In this document: one piece after another, positions 17,011 through 25,561 of the stretch
How positions within the stretch are numbered: position 1 is the stretch's first letter
Layout of the letters: each line of letters starts with the position of its first letter
Assembly: GCA_964423875.1 (NCBI GenBank)
Contig: CAYRGS010000037.1
Span: 1 to 29,422 of the forward strand
From: CAYRGS01 sp964423875
GTDB lineage: Bacteria; UBA8248; JACPRG01; G963555815
Direction of reading: 5' to 3'
Length of the DNA stretch: 29,422 bases
Notes under the pieces: model-generated
Told to the model about the DNA's origin: nothing
Databases searched by the model: none
What the model saw: only the letters and a program-made list of their open reading frames with translations
Translations under genes and position numbers: made by a program

Positions 17011-18306
17011 TTAAAAACCCATCTTTCGGAGATCGATCGGGGGCGGGTACATGCCCATTTCCTTCGGGAAGGTTTTGACCACGACGTAGTGGTCGCCCTG
17101 GATCTGTTCGATGTAGTAATCGCGGAAGGCCCGGTGGTCTTGCGGACGGATCACCATATCGCCCGCTGGAAAACCGGGGCCTGCCTTAAAGGACATTCCT
17201 TCCAGGGTCTCGATCAGCTTCGGGTTGTCGTCCCGGGTCTTCCAGCCGCTGGCTTCAACGCCCGCTTTGATGACGTGAACGTTGGTCCAGGGCACCCAGA
17301 AATGCTCGCCGGTCGTGGCCCACTTGCCGCCCACGTCCATGCCCATCTTGTCGATCCCGCAGTCCTTCCGGATGGCGGCGTTGTAGGCCCGGAGATTTTT
17401 CGGGATCTGACTGAGCTCCCGGGGGAGTTCGCTGACGTAGTGAGAGCCCTGAGCGGCCGGGCTCAGGTGCTTGGGACTCATCCCCTCAATCGCGCCCATG
17501 CTGCCGAAGAGTTTGGCCTTTTTGAAAAGCCCGAGCTGGTCGGCGTCCTTGATGAGGCGGGTGACGCTCGGTCCCCACGAGACCTGGTAGAGCACCTCGG
17601 TGTCCCGGCTGACTTTTCCCAGGGAGGGGACGTAGTCGTTGGTCCCGATGGGGACGTAAAACTCGCCCAGAGTCTCTCCGCCCACCTTCCGGATCCGCGC
17701 GGTGAAGTCTTTGGCGTGGCCGTGTCCCCAAGCGGATTCAAAACCGACGAAGCTCCACTTCTTCCCCAGGTTTTTCACCGCCCAGCGGTAGGATACTTCC
17801 GCTTTGACGCGGGTGTTGTGCCCTAGGCGGAAGACGTAGCGGTTGGCCTCCGGCGCGCCCGGGTCGATGGGAACGTCGTCGGAGGGGAAATAGACGACGT
17901 TCAGGCTCTTGGCTAGGGCGCCGCTGACCCCCGTGATCCCCGATTGGATGGTCCCCAGAACGAAATCGGCTCCTTCCCGAAGGACCATCCGCCGCATCGC
18001 GCGGGCACCCGTCTTGGGGTCGGAGGCGGTGTCTCCTGTCTTCAGCTCGAGCTTCCTTCCGGCGATGCCTCCTTCACTGTTGAGCTTTTTGACGACGGCC
18101 TTGGCCGAGCGGTCGTTCCAGAATCCGAAGATGGCCGAGACGCCCGTCAGCTCCCCCTGGTGGCCGATAACAATCGGCTTGGCCGCCCGGGGAGCTCGCA
18201 TCGGGAAATGGTACACCGTGAACCCCGCCGCCCCCGCCGCCGCGGTCTTGAGGAATTTCCGCCGCGAGACCTTCCCTTTGCCGCTCCGTTTCATCTTTCC
18301 CGCCAT
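17011..18306 (-). CDS. Liv-type ABC transporter substrate-binding protein with Tat signal
   Basis: Periplasmic type-I binding protein (PBP1 fold, Liv/amide-binding family) that feeds the LivHMGF complex. I start it at ATG 18306 (431 residues) because AAGGAGGGTGATC sits directly upstream; the frame extends 16 codons further but without support. The N-terminus has a twin-arginine signal, SRRKFLKTAAAGAAGF (about residues 13-28), ending near the APRAA region. The mature part begins KPIVIGHQGELTGVSA, then AVKKLNSEGGIAGRKLEL-like text and TASDPKTGARAMRRM, all typical of this family. The nearby acetamidase suggests short amides or urea as ligand rather than leucine, but this is inference. Confidence 0.9.
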   Translation of the reverse strand: MAGKMKRSGKGKVSRRKFLKTAAAGAAGFTVYHFPMRAPRAAKPIVIGHQGELTGVSAIFGFWNDRSAKAVVKKLNSEGGIAGRKLELKTGDTASDPKTGARAMRRMVLREGADFVLGTIQSGITGVSGALAKSLNVVYFPSDDVPIDPGAPEANRYVFRLGHNTRVKAEVSYRWAVKNLGKKWSFVGFESAWGHGHAKDFTARIRKVGGETLGEFYVPIGTNDYVPSLGKVSRDTEVLYQVSWGPSVTRLIKDADQLGLFKKAKLFGSMGAIEGMSPKHLSPAAQGSHYVSELPRELSQIPKNLRAYNAAIRKDCGIDKMGMDVGGKWATTGEHFWVPWTNVHVIKAGVEASGWKTRDDNPKLIETLEGMSFKAGPGFPAGDMVIRPQDHRAFRDYYIEQIQGDHYVVVKTFPKEMGMYPPPIDLRKMGF

Positions 18307-18514
18307 GATCACCCTCCTTCGCAATGAGACACTTCGCGCCGCCGCTTCGACCAACCCGAACCAACAGGATACCCTCTCCGTCAGCCTCCCAATTCCGTGA
18401 AGCGCCTTGAACGCCGGACCTTCATGCGTAACAAGGGTTCAATTCCAAGGGCATGGACTTGTCTCCCATTCTATCAGAATTCCGGAGTGTATGGAGAATC
18501 TTGGGAGAATCGGG

Positions 18515-18812
18515 GGGACGCCATACTTATTTCAACTTATGCTCCCTTTTTCGTCCGGGCTTCTCCCGTTGCGGGATACGCCCCAATGCCTCTTCAGGCT
18601 TTTTCTCGACCATCTAAAGCAGGGGCTTGACCTTCACCATCGCCGCCCATACCGGATTGAGCCCCACGTACTGTGTCGCTTCCAAAAGGACTCCTGTCCA
18701 CGATTGCCCCGCTGAGTGACGGGAAAGCCTGCCCCACGACCCCTGCGATTCTTGGCGTGCGGCCACACGATGGCGGCGCAAGGCAAAGGGCAATAATTAA
18801 GTATGGTGTCCC
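18515..18812. mobile_element. MITE-like element with terminal inverted repeats
   Basis: GGGACGCCATACTTA at 18515-18529 and TAAGTATGGTGTCCC at 18798-18812 are inverted copies of a 15-base end with one mismatch. They bound about 300 bases with no convincing gene; weaker similarity continues inward (TTATGCTCCCTTT against TTATTGCCCTTT). The end sequence resembles a widespread bacterial repeat end (GGGGACACCATACTTA) that I recall from transposon-derived repeats. A short non-autonomous element is the simplest reading; target-site duplications are not clear. It sits in the divergent region between the binding-protein gene and the acetamidase, so it may affect their promoters. Confidence 0.55.
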
Positions 18813-18841
18813 TGGAATCCCACCATCATGGAGGCTGAATC

Positions 18842-19759
18842 ATGCCCAAGACCCATCAGATCCCAAGCAACCAGACGCACGACCGCTGGGACAATCAAAT
18901 CCCGCCGGTGCTTACCATCGACCCCAAGGATACCGTCGTGTTCGAAACCCAGGTGGCCGATGCGGGCCAGACCCCGCCCGGTTCGACGGTGGAGGACCTG
19001 TTAAGCGCCGACCCCGAAAAGACACATACCATTACCGGCCCCGTGGCCGTTCGCGGCGCTGGGCCGGGAGATGTTCTTTCCGTGAGGGTTGATAAGCTGA
19101 TTCCTGGAGACTAGGGCGTGAACTATGCCTATCCGGCCGATCATAACCTGGGCTGGCTGCCCGAATTCTGTCCCGAACCCTCGGTTACGCACTTCGACAT
19201 TGACCGGGAAGCGGGCGTGGCCCGTTGGGGGGATGAGATCGCCGTGCCCCTCCGGGTTCATATGGGGATTATGGGGGTGGCCCCAAAAGAACCCGGAGAG
19301 TTTCGAACTTACGCTCCGGGTGTCTTCGGCGGCAACATGGATTGCGGGGAGCTGGTGGAGGGCTCGACGCTTTACCTCCCTGTCCAGGTGGAGGGGGCGC
19401 TGTTCTCGACGGGCGATGGGCACGCGGCCATGGGAGACGGCGAGATCAACGTGACCTCGGTCGAAACCTCGATGACGGCCACCCTGACCTTCGACCTGGT
19501 CCCGGGAAAAGTCATCGCCGAACCCGAGATTGAGACGGAGGATCTCTACATCACCACCGCCATTGGGGAGGACCTGGACGAAGCCGCCAAAAAGGCCGCC
19601 CGGTTCATGATCGAGTTCCTGATGCGCGAGAGGCGGATGTCCAGGAGCGACGCCTATACCCTTTGCAGTGTGGCGGTGGACATGAAAATCAATCAGCTCG
19701 TGGATGTGGTCATGGGCGTGCGGGCGGTGTTGCCGAAGAATGTTTTTCGGACGTGGTAA
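18842..19759 (+). pseudogene. Acetamidase/formamidase interrupted by an in-frame TAG
   Basis: Acetamidase/formamidase (FmdA/AmdA family) hydrolyses short amides to ammonia and the acid. The ATG at 18842 has GGAGG upstream. Residues 1-90 carry DRWDNQIPPVLTIDPKDTV and HTITGPVAVRGAGPGD, the family N-terminal half. The stop TAG at 19112-19114 follows IPGD, and the same frame continues uninterrupted for 215 more codons. That part includes the acetamidase core: FGGNMDCGEL, GDGHAAMGDGE and the C-terminal SDAYTLCSVAVDM. Without the TAG the protein would be 305 residues, the normal family length. The codon sits where a tryptophan (TGG) would be expected (GDWG), so one G-to-A change explains it. A GTG at 19118 with GGAGA seven bases upstream could restart translation. 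Confidence 0.85.
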
Positions 19760-19774
19760 GGGGCCGGTTTTCCT

Positions 19775-19915
19775 TCAGGCCTCTTCCTTTTCGTACGGCA
19801 CGGCCAGGGCCGCGGGGGGCCGGGACCGGCCCATGAGTCCGACGAGGATGACGATGGTCAATATGTAGGGGACCATGAGCAGAAACTGGAAGGGGATCTC
19901 GATGCCCACGCGCCC
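19775..19915 (-). pseudogene. C-terminal remnant of nucleoside/BMP-type ABC permease
   Basis: Minus-strand translation ending at 19775 gives one membrane span (FQFLLMVPYILTIVILVGLM) followed by RSRPPAALAVPYEKE. This is the characteristic last helix and tail of the simple-sugar/nucleoside (BMP-associated, YufQ-like) ABC permeases. Homology begins at about 19915, five bases from the hyuB2 stop, and everything upstream has been replaced by hyuB2. Only about 46 residues remain, so it is a deletion scar, not a functional gene. Confidence 0.7.
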
Positions 19916-19919
19916 ATCG

Positions 19920-22100
19920 TTAGCCCGGCAGTTCGACCTCATAAAGCGCCGCCGCTCCCTTTTCGGCCACATCGATGGCGTGCTGTCGGCCGCAGCCGGG
20001 GCAGTAGAACGCGCGAAGCTCGAGGTCCTCATGGATGGAGATCAGCGGTCCCGCTTCTTTCGGGGCGAGCCGGACGCCGCGCGCTCCCTCCTTCCAGTTG
20101 GACCCATTGTTGGAAAGGATTTGGCCGCATTCACATACGCTCTTGAGGCCCTTGCCGTTTCGGACGATTCGGATGAACTCCCCCAACGAGCCCATTTGCC
20201 GGCCTTCGGACGTGTTTGTCATCTTTTGGGAGTGGCCGTCCCCGGTGAACACCGGACGCGCAAGCCGCTTTTGCCTGACCCGGTCTCTGAGCGCTCGCGT
20301 CGCGCCTGCCCGGACCCGGCCCGTCCGGGAGTCGAGGGCGACGCCGTAGATCCCCCGGGCCGCCTCGCGGGAGACGAGGCCGTCCCCCACGTCCTTGGCC
20401 ACCTCGTCCGGATCCCGGTCGATGGGGTCTCCGTATCCGCCTCCCCCCTGCCAGGAGTTCTCGAAGACATCGCCCCGGTGGAGCGCGACCCGGCCCGGCT
20501 TGGCCCCCAGATCGATCCACTTTCCGCTCAGTTGCTTCATATCGGCCGGGGTTCGAGAGCGCTGGAACCATTCCCGCACATCGGTGTCCCGAATCAGCGT
20601 GTTGACGGTGCACGACGCCGGCAGCCCGCCGTAGAGGCCTTGCGCGTTGGGGACTTTGACCCCGTGGGAGACCAGGACCCCCGAGAGGTCGTCCACGTCG
20701 TGGATCGTAAAGGCCAGTCCACAGGATATGCCGCCCCGGTGCTTGCCGGGCCCCCCCGTGTCGCGAACCAGTTTTCGGTAAAGGTACAGGATGGGCGTTA
20801 CGTTCTCCGTCGTCTCGACGTTGGCGATGTTGGGCACGGGAATGGGGTGGCTGCCTGACGCGTGGAGGCCGTCCTTGTAGGAGAACGCGCCCCCGCCTCC
20901 CGCGAGGGAATCCAGGAGCATCGTCCCGAACGGCTCTCCGTACTGGTTCAGGCCGCCCAGGTTGAAGACGGAAATGGCCCCCCGGGTGTTCGCCTGGAGA
21001 TGGGGACGGTGGGCGGGATCAGAACCCATCATCCTGGAGAGCGCCAGCGTGCAGGCCCCGTTGACCGCGTACATGACGCCGCACGTGGCCATGCTGACCG
21101 GCGCCGGAGGCCGCGCGTTGCAGATCTTCCCCTCGGGCGCTTCGATTTGCAGCGGCCGCAAAAGCCCTTCCGTCCAGGGGATGTCGTAGGCGACGACAGT
21201 GAAGAGGGCGGTGCACACCGCCCCCATCAGCCCCGAGCGGGTGCAGTTGATGAAGCCGGGGGCCTGGTCCGAGGACTCGCCGAAATCGAAGATGAGCCGG
21301 TCCCGCTTTTTTGTCATCGAGAGCGCGACCTTATAGGTGCGGTCCTCATGGCCGTCGTGGTCGAGGAAATCGACCGCCCGGTAGACTCCGTCCGGAAGGC
21401 GCCGGAGGCGGGCCCTCAGCTTCCGCTCGGAAAGGCGGATCAGGCCCTCCATGGCGGAAAGGGCCGTCTCGCGCCCGTAGCGCTCGATGAGACCGATGAG
21501 GCGCGTCTTCGCGGTGTTGTTGGCGGCTGTCATCGCCCGAAGGTCCAGCCCCAGCAGGAAGGGCAGGCGCGTCATGCTCAGGACGGTGTTCCAGACGTCC
21601 TGGCGGACCTCGCCCGCCTCGATGAGCTTCAGGGGCGGCAGGTTCATGGACTCCTGCACGCGCTCCGTCGCGCGCGGACACCAGCTCCCCACGTCCATCC
21701 CGCCCATATCGAGCTGGTGGGCGACCGTGCCGACCCAGGCCACGCGCTCGCCCTCGAAGAAGACCGGCGCCGCCAGGGAGACGTCCGAGCCGTGGAGGGC
21801 GCCCTTGTAGGGGTCGTTGCAGATGAACATGTCCCCGTCGCCGATGCCGGGGCGCTCCTCGCAGTCGGAGATGATCGAGCGAATGACGTTGGCCATGGCC
21901 CCGGTCTGCCAGATCATCTGGCGGCCCAGCGTGACAATGGCGCCGTCGGAGAGATACAGGCCCGTGTTGAAATCGTTGGCCTCGGTGACGACGGGCGAGC
22001 CCGAAACCTTTCTCAGCGTGTTCGACTGCTCCCAGGTAATGGAGAGCAGCTTGTGCTTGATGACCTCGAACAGGATGGGATCGATCTTGTTCTTCGCCAC
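19920..22100 (-). CDS. hyuB: Hydantoinase B (HyuB2) fused to acetone-carboxylase-gamma-like zinc domain
   Basis: A 726-residue HyuB-family subunit, longer than the usual 550-600. Residues 1 to about 600 are a full HyuB domain: SPVVTEANDFNTGLYLSDG, GDGDMFICNDPYKGALHGSD, HQLDMGGMD, and WQGGGGYGDPIDR at its end. After a linker, residues 636-726 (19923-20195) form a different domain: CECG at 656-659, NWKEGAR, then FYCPGCG at 698-704 and IDV. The same order (CECG, NWK, AR, FCPECG) is found in the gamma subunit of acetone carboxylase, which binds zinc. The start has GGGAGGAA upstream and the gene follows hyuA2 by 17 bases. Together HyuA2 and this fusion would supply all three acetone-carboxylase-type parts. 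Substrate unknown. Confidence 0.9.
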   Translation of the reverse strand: MAKNKIDPILFEVIKHKLLSITWEQSNTLRKVSGSPVVTEANDFNTGLYLSDGAIVTLGRQMIWQTGAMANVIRSIISDCEERPGIGDGDMFICNDPYKGALHGSDVSLAAPVFFEGERVAWVGTVAHQLDMGGMDVGSWCPRATERVQESMNLPPLKLIEAGEVRQDVWNTVLSMTRLPFLLGLDLRAMTAANNTAKTRLIGLIERYGRETALSAMEGLIRLSERKLRARLRRLPDGVYRAVDFLDHDGHEDRTYKVALSMTKKRDRLIFDFGESSDQAPGFINCTRSGLMGAVCTALFTVVAYDIPWTEGLLRPLQIEAPEGKICNARPPAPVSMATCGVMYAVNGACTLALSRMMGSDPAHRPHLQANTRGAISVFNLGGLNQYGEPFGTMLLDSLAGGGGAFSYKDGLHASGSHPIPVPNIANVETTENVTPILYLYRKLVRDTGGPGKHRGGISCGLAFTIHDVDDLSGVLVSHGVKVPNAQGLYGGLPASCTVNTLIRDTDVREWFQRSRTPADMKQLSGKWIDLGAKPGRVALHRGDVFENSWQGGGGYGDPIDRDPDEVAKDVGDGLVSREAARGIYGVALDSRTGRVRAGATRALRDRVRQKRLARPVFTGDGHSQKMTNTSEGRQMGSLGEFIRIVRNGKGLKSVCECGQILSNNGSNWKEGARGVRLAPKEAGPLISIHEDLELRAFYCPGCGRQHAIDVAEKGAAALYEVELPG

Positions 22101-22117
22101 GCGCCGCGTTCCTCCCC

Positions 22118-24304
22118 TCAGGGCTTAATCCGCACGTTGAGGTGCGGGTCGATGGCCGCCCGCTGGCCGGGCTCGATGAGGACCGTCGTCCCCGCGTACT
22201 CCAAAACAGCCGGCCCTTGAACTTCCCGGCCGGGAGGAAGGTCCGACCCCCGGTGGAAGGCTGTCGGCAACGTTCCTCCGGCCTCGTAGAAATACACGTC
22301 GCGCGTCGCGTGCGGCTTCGCGCGTTTTCCCGCGGACTTCCGGCGGGGCTGGAGCCTCGGCTTCACCTTCCGGCCGATGGCCTCGATCCGAAACGTCGTC
22401 ACCTCCAGGCCGGCTTCGCGGTATTGGGATCCCCGGCCGTAGCGCGCCTCGTACTCCGCCTCGAACCGTTCGACGAGCAGATCGACCCGGGAGCGGGAGA
22501 AGCGTCCGTCCGGGGCCGGAACGGGGACCTCGTGCGTCTGGCGGCGGTAGCGCATGTGGACGTAGCGCTGGAACGCCATGTCCCGCTTCGCCACGCCGTT
22601 TCTCGCCAGGGCCGTTCGGCCTTGCTCCTCCAGCGTCTTGAATACGCTCTCGATCTCACGCGCTTCCAGGTGGTCGGAGGCGTTGCCGGAGAGGGGGGGC
22701 GTCCGCATGAGTCGGGAGAGAACAAAAGAGCATTGGATGTCCGAGGCCACCGCGCCGAAGGCCGAGTGCGAGCCCGCGGTGAGCGGGATGACGATCCGCG
22801 ACAGGCGCAGCTCCTTTCCAAAAGAGGCGCAGTGCATCGGCCCCGCCCCCCCGTAGGCGTACAACACGAAGTCCTGCGGATCATATCCCCGCTCCAGGGT
22901 GACGCGGCGGATCAAATCGGCCATGCGCTGATCGATGATTTGGCGGATCCCCGCCGCCGCCTCGAGGACCGGGATGTCCAGGGGCTTCGCCACCCGCGCT
23001 TCGATGGCCCGGCGCGCCCGTTCCGGGTCCAGGTGAATCCGGCCCCCCAGGAAAAAGGCGGGATCGATGATCCCGAGGACCACGTCGGCGTCGGTGACCG
23101 TGGGCTCCGTCCCGCCCCGGCCGTAGCAGACGGGTCCGGGCGCCGCGCCCGCGCTGTCGGGGCCGACCGTGAGATTGCCGTCCTCCACGCGGGCGATGCT
23201 TCCGCCGCCGGCCCCGATGGTCTCGATGGCCATCATCGGGACGAGGGTGTGATATTTATCGTGGACGGCCCCATCCGCCTTCAAGGACCGGCCGCCGACG
23301 ATCAGGCCCACGTCAAAGCTTGTTCCGCCCATGTCGGCCGTGATGATGTCATCGTGACCCAGGGTTTCCCCCAGGGTCCGGCAGCCGATGACCCCGCCGG
23401 CGGGACCGGACATGAGGAGGGTGAGGGCGTTGTCGGAGGCTTCCCCGGCCGAGATCACCCCGCCGGCGGAGTGCAGAATCAGGGGGGAGGTCCCGAGGCC
23501 GGCCTCTTTCAAGCTCGTCTCCAGCCCCCGGAAATAGTCCCGGACGATGGGCCCCAGGTATCCGTTGAGGACCGTCGATGCCGTCCGCTCATACTCGCCG
23601 AGGATGGGAAAGTGGTCGCTGGATGTCGTGACGTAGACCCCGCGGGCTTCCGCCAGGTCCCGGACCGCCCGCTCGTGGACCGGGTTGAGAAATGACCAGA
23701 GGAAGCAGACGGCGATGGCGTCCGCCCCCGCTTCGATGAGCCCCGCGACCGCCTCCTCGGCTTCATTCCGGTTCAGCGCGACGACGACCTCGCCCTTGTA
23801 ATCGACGCGCTCGCTCACCTCGCGGATGAGGGCTGGCGGGACGAGAGGATCCGGGTAGGCCCGCAGCGTGTAATCGGCCAGCTCCTCTTCGGTCAGCCCC
23901 GCCGTCATGCCCAGTGAGCGTTGGATGAGGAGGGTGTCCTTGAAGCCGCGGGTGGTGATGAGACCCAGGCGGGCGCCCCGGCGCTGAAGGAGGGCGTTGG
24001 TCGCAATCGTGGTGCCGTGACCGAAATAGACCGTCTTGTCCAGAAAATCCCGCGCGTCTTCTCCGTGGTCCGCCGCCGCCAGCGCAATCGCTTCCAGGAC
24101 CCCGCCGAGCAGGTTCTCGGGCGTGGAGGGGCTCTTGTAGGTGGAGACCCGGCCCCGTTCGTCGAGGAGGCAAAGGTCGGTGAAGGTGCCTCCGATGTCT
24201 ACGCCCAGCAGGAGGCTTCCGGCCTTTCGTGCGCGGTCTTTGCCGGGGCGGCGTCCGGCGCCGTTGGCACGGATTTGGGTTTTCGGGGATCTTCCCGGTT
24301 TCAT
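22118..24304 (-). CDS. hyuA: Hydantoinase A / ATP-binding subunit (HyuA2)
   Basis: A 728-residue HyuA-family ATPase subunit, related to acetone carboxylase beta. The nucleotide loop LLGVDIGGTFTDLC follows a basic 30-residue N-terminal tail (KPGRSPKTQIRANGAGRR) that the other HyuA lacks. Further motifs are GHGTTIATNALL, DMGGTSFDVGL, GAAPGPVCYGRGGTEPTVTDAD and YGGAGPMHC. The ATG at 24304 is the only Met before the domain, but its ribosome site is modest, so a downstream GTG start is possible. It is clearly diverged from HyuA1, so this is not a recent duplication. First gene of the hyuA2-hyuB2 unit, divergent from the NicX-like gene. Confidence 0.92.
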   Translation of the reverse strand: MKPGRSPKTQIRANGAGRRPGKDRARKAGSLLLGVDIGGTFTDLCLLDERGRVSTYKSPSTPENLLGGVLEAIALAAADHGEDARDFLDKTVYFGHGTTIATNALLQRRGARLGLITTRGFKDTLLIQRSLGMTAGLTEEELADYTLRAYPDPLVPPALIREVSERVDYKGEVVVALNRNEAEEAVAGLIEAGADAIAVCFLWSFLNPVHERAVRDLAEARGVYVTTSSDHFPILGEYERTASTVLNGYLGPIVRDYFRGLETSLKEAGLGTSPLILHSAGGVISAGEASDNALTLLMSGPAGGVIGCRTLGETLGHDDIITADMGGTSFDVGLIVGGRSLKADGAVHDKYHTLVPMMAIETIGAGGGSIARVEDGNLTVGPDSAGAAPGPVCYGRGGTEPTVTDADVVLGIIDPAFFLGGRIHLDPERARRAIEARVAKPLDIPVLEAAAGIRQIIDQRMADLIRRVTLERGYDPQDFVLYAYGGAGPMHCASFGKELRLSRIVIPLTAGSHSAFGAVASDIQCSFVLSRLMRTPPLSGNASDHLEAREIESVFKTLEEQGRTALARNGVAKRDMAFQRYVHMRYRRQTHEVPVPAPDGRFSRSRVDLLVERFEAEYEARYGRGSQYREAGLEVTTFRIEAIGRKVKPRLQPRRKSAGKRAKPHATRDVYFYEAGGTLPTAFHRGSDLPPGREVQGPAVLEYAGTTVLIEPGQRAAIDPHLNVRIKP

Positions 24305-24368
24305 CGGCGGCTGGCCTTCATCTGGGGGTCAGGAGATTCCGAGCCAAGGTCATCGGTCCAGTTTTTGG

Positions 24369-24398
24369 TTGACAGAAATCGTTCGGTGGCATGAAAAT
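24369..24398 (+). promoter_or_regulatory. Weak promoter candidate for the NicX-like gene
   Basis: TTGACA at 24369-24374 is a perfect -35, with GAAAAT at 24393-24398 after an 18-base spacer as a four-of-six -10. It lies in the 189-base divergent region between hyuA2 and the NicX-like gene. One regulator could serve both directions here. Confidence 0.28.
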
Positions 24399-24493
24399 CG
24401 ACGGATCAACGATGGAAATTTCCCCGAGAGTGCGCGGCGTCCTAGAGCGGATGACCGGGGGCGGCCCCTTGAACGTGTTGGAGTGCGTGCAAG

Positions 24494-25561
24494 ATGTATG
24501 AGCTCCTTGACTTGATGCCGGGCGCACGAAACTGTGTGCGAGATTACGCGTTTATTGAGCGGGGGCACAAGGTCCTTATCTGGACCGATCGGACGGGAGA
24601 GGTGGATGACCGGGTCGTCCAGGCCATCGCGATGGCCTGTGAAGAGGTCGGGGCGGAGACGCATTTGCTTTCCTCTCACGCCGGGATCAACCGCCTGCGC
24701 GAACCCATCTCGCCGTTGGTGCTGACGGCCATGGAATCGGCCGACGTGCTTATCACGGCCCTGGCGCTCGAGAACGCCGCCATTGTGGACAATCTGGATT
24801 TCTCGTACTTCCTCAAGCGGACCGGCAAGCGGTGTGTCTCCCTGATCTGCCCCACGCCGGCCCTGCTGGCCTCCGCTTGGGCCCGCTTTCCGGGAGAGCT
24901 TGTCTGGGCGATTTACGAGAAAACCGCGGAGCGCGCCAGGCGGGGGAAGGATGACATGTTCCATCTCACCCACCCCAACGGGACCGACCTCCGGGGGCGG
25001 CTGCCCTTTGTGATGGGTTTTTCCGAGAAACAGGCGCCCCGGGGGTGGATGTTTTTCCCGGCCGGGGACATGGCCGAGCATCCGGAATCTCCCGTGAACG
25101 GGAGCGTGGTGTTCGAGCACATCGAGGGGTTCGAGGGGTGGCTTCGCGAGCCCATCCGGCTCACGGTCGAGGATCATTGGGTGACCCGCGTTGAAGGTGG
25201 GGACGAGGCCAGGTGGCTGGAGGACCTCATGAACCGCTACGAGAAAGGAAGGTATTTCTCGGAGATCGCCATCGGGACGCATCCGAAGGCGCCCGTGGCG
25301 GAAGGGCTCCGGTGCCGCGCGCCCGACACCATCCTGTTCCGTCACGCGGGAAGCTTTCACGCCGCCGTGGGGCACTGGCCCTGGTTGCCCGAGGCGGACA
25401 GCCGCCTTCACTGGGACGGCGGCGGGCTGAAGCCCTCGTTCAGCGTCGGCGGCGAGACCCTTGTCGACTCGGGCCGGCTCCTGACGCTGGAAGATCCGGC
25501 CATCGTGGAACTGGCCTCCAAGTTCGGCGATCCGGCCGAGCTTCTTTCAGAGGTGTGGTAG
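24494..25561 (+). CDS. M29 aminopeptidase T / 2,5-dihydroxypyridine dioxygenase (NicX)-like metalloenzyme
   Basis: A 355-residue cytoplasmic protein of the aminopeptidase-T (M29) fold, a family that includes NicX, the Fe(II) ring-opening 2,5-dihydroxypyridine 5,6-dioxygenase of nicotinate breakdown. NicX is about 350 residues and, as I recall, binds iron through a His near 265 and a His-x-Asp pair near 318-320. Here the matching candidates are H263 in EIAIGTHPKA and the pair H306-W-D308 in LHWDGG. The start has TTGGAG upstream and the stop is TAG. It is divergent from hyuA2 and upstream of two binding-protein genes. Whether it is a dioxygenase, peptidase or amide hydrolase cannot be decided from motifs alone. 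Confidence 0.75.
   Translation: MYELLDLMPGARNCVRDYAFIERGHKVLIWTDRTGEVDDRVVQAIAMACEEVGAETHLLSSHAGINRLREPISPLVLTAMESADVLITALALENAAIVDNLDFSYFLKRTGKRCVSLICPTPALLASAWARFPGELVWAIYEKTAERARRGKDDMFHLTHPNGTDLRGRLPFVMGFSEKQAPRGWMFFPAGDMAEHPESPVNGSVVFEHIEGFEGWLREPIRLTVEDHWVTRVEGGDEARWLEDLMNRYEKGRYFSEIAIGTHPKAPVAEGLRCRAPDTILFRHAGSFHAAVGHWPWLPEADSRLHWDGGGLKPSFSVGGETLVDSGRLLTLEDPAIVELASKFGDPAELLSEVW

Noticed and set aside
18407..18715. Short plus-strand frames inside the MITE-like element
   Set aside because: They run through the repeat ends and carry no transposase or other domain signature.
19112..19114. Pyrrolysine or general amber readthrough in the acetamidase
   Set aside because: At least four genes here use TAG as their normal stop, and no pyl genes are visible; a point mutation or sequencing error is simpler.
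20862..22220. Long plus-strand open frame (452 codons) opposite hyuB2, and a similar one at 22142-23695 opposite hyuA2
   Set aside because: High GC content leaves antisense frames open. Their translations are rich in Arg, Gly, Pro and His without domain motifs, while the minus strand encodes clear HyuB and HyuA motifs.
24350..25411. Minus-strand open frame of 353 codons opposite the NicX-like gene
   Set aside because: No recognisable motif, low-complexity composition, and the plus strand has a ribosome site and family residues.
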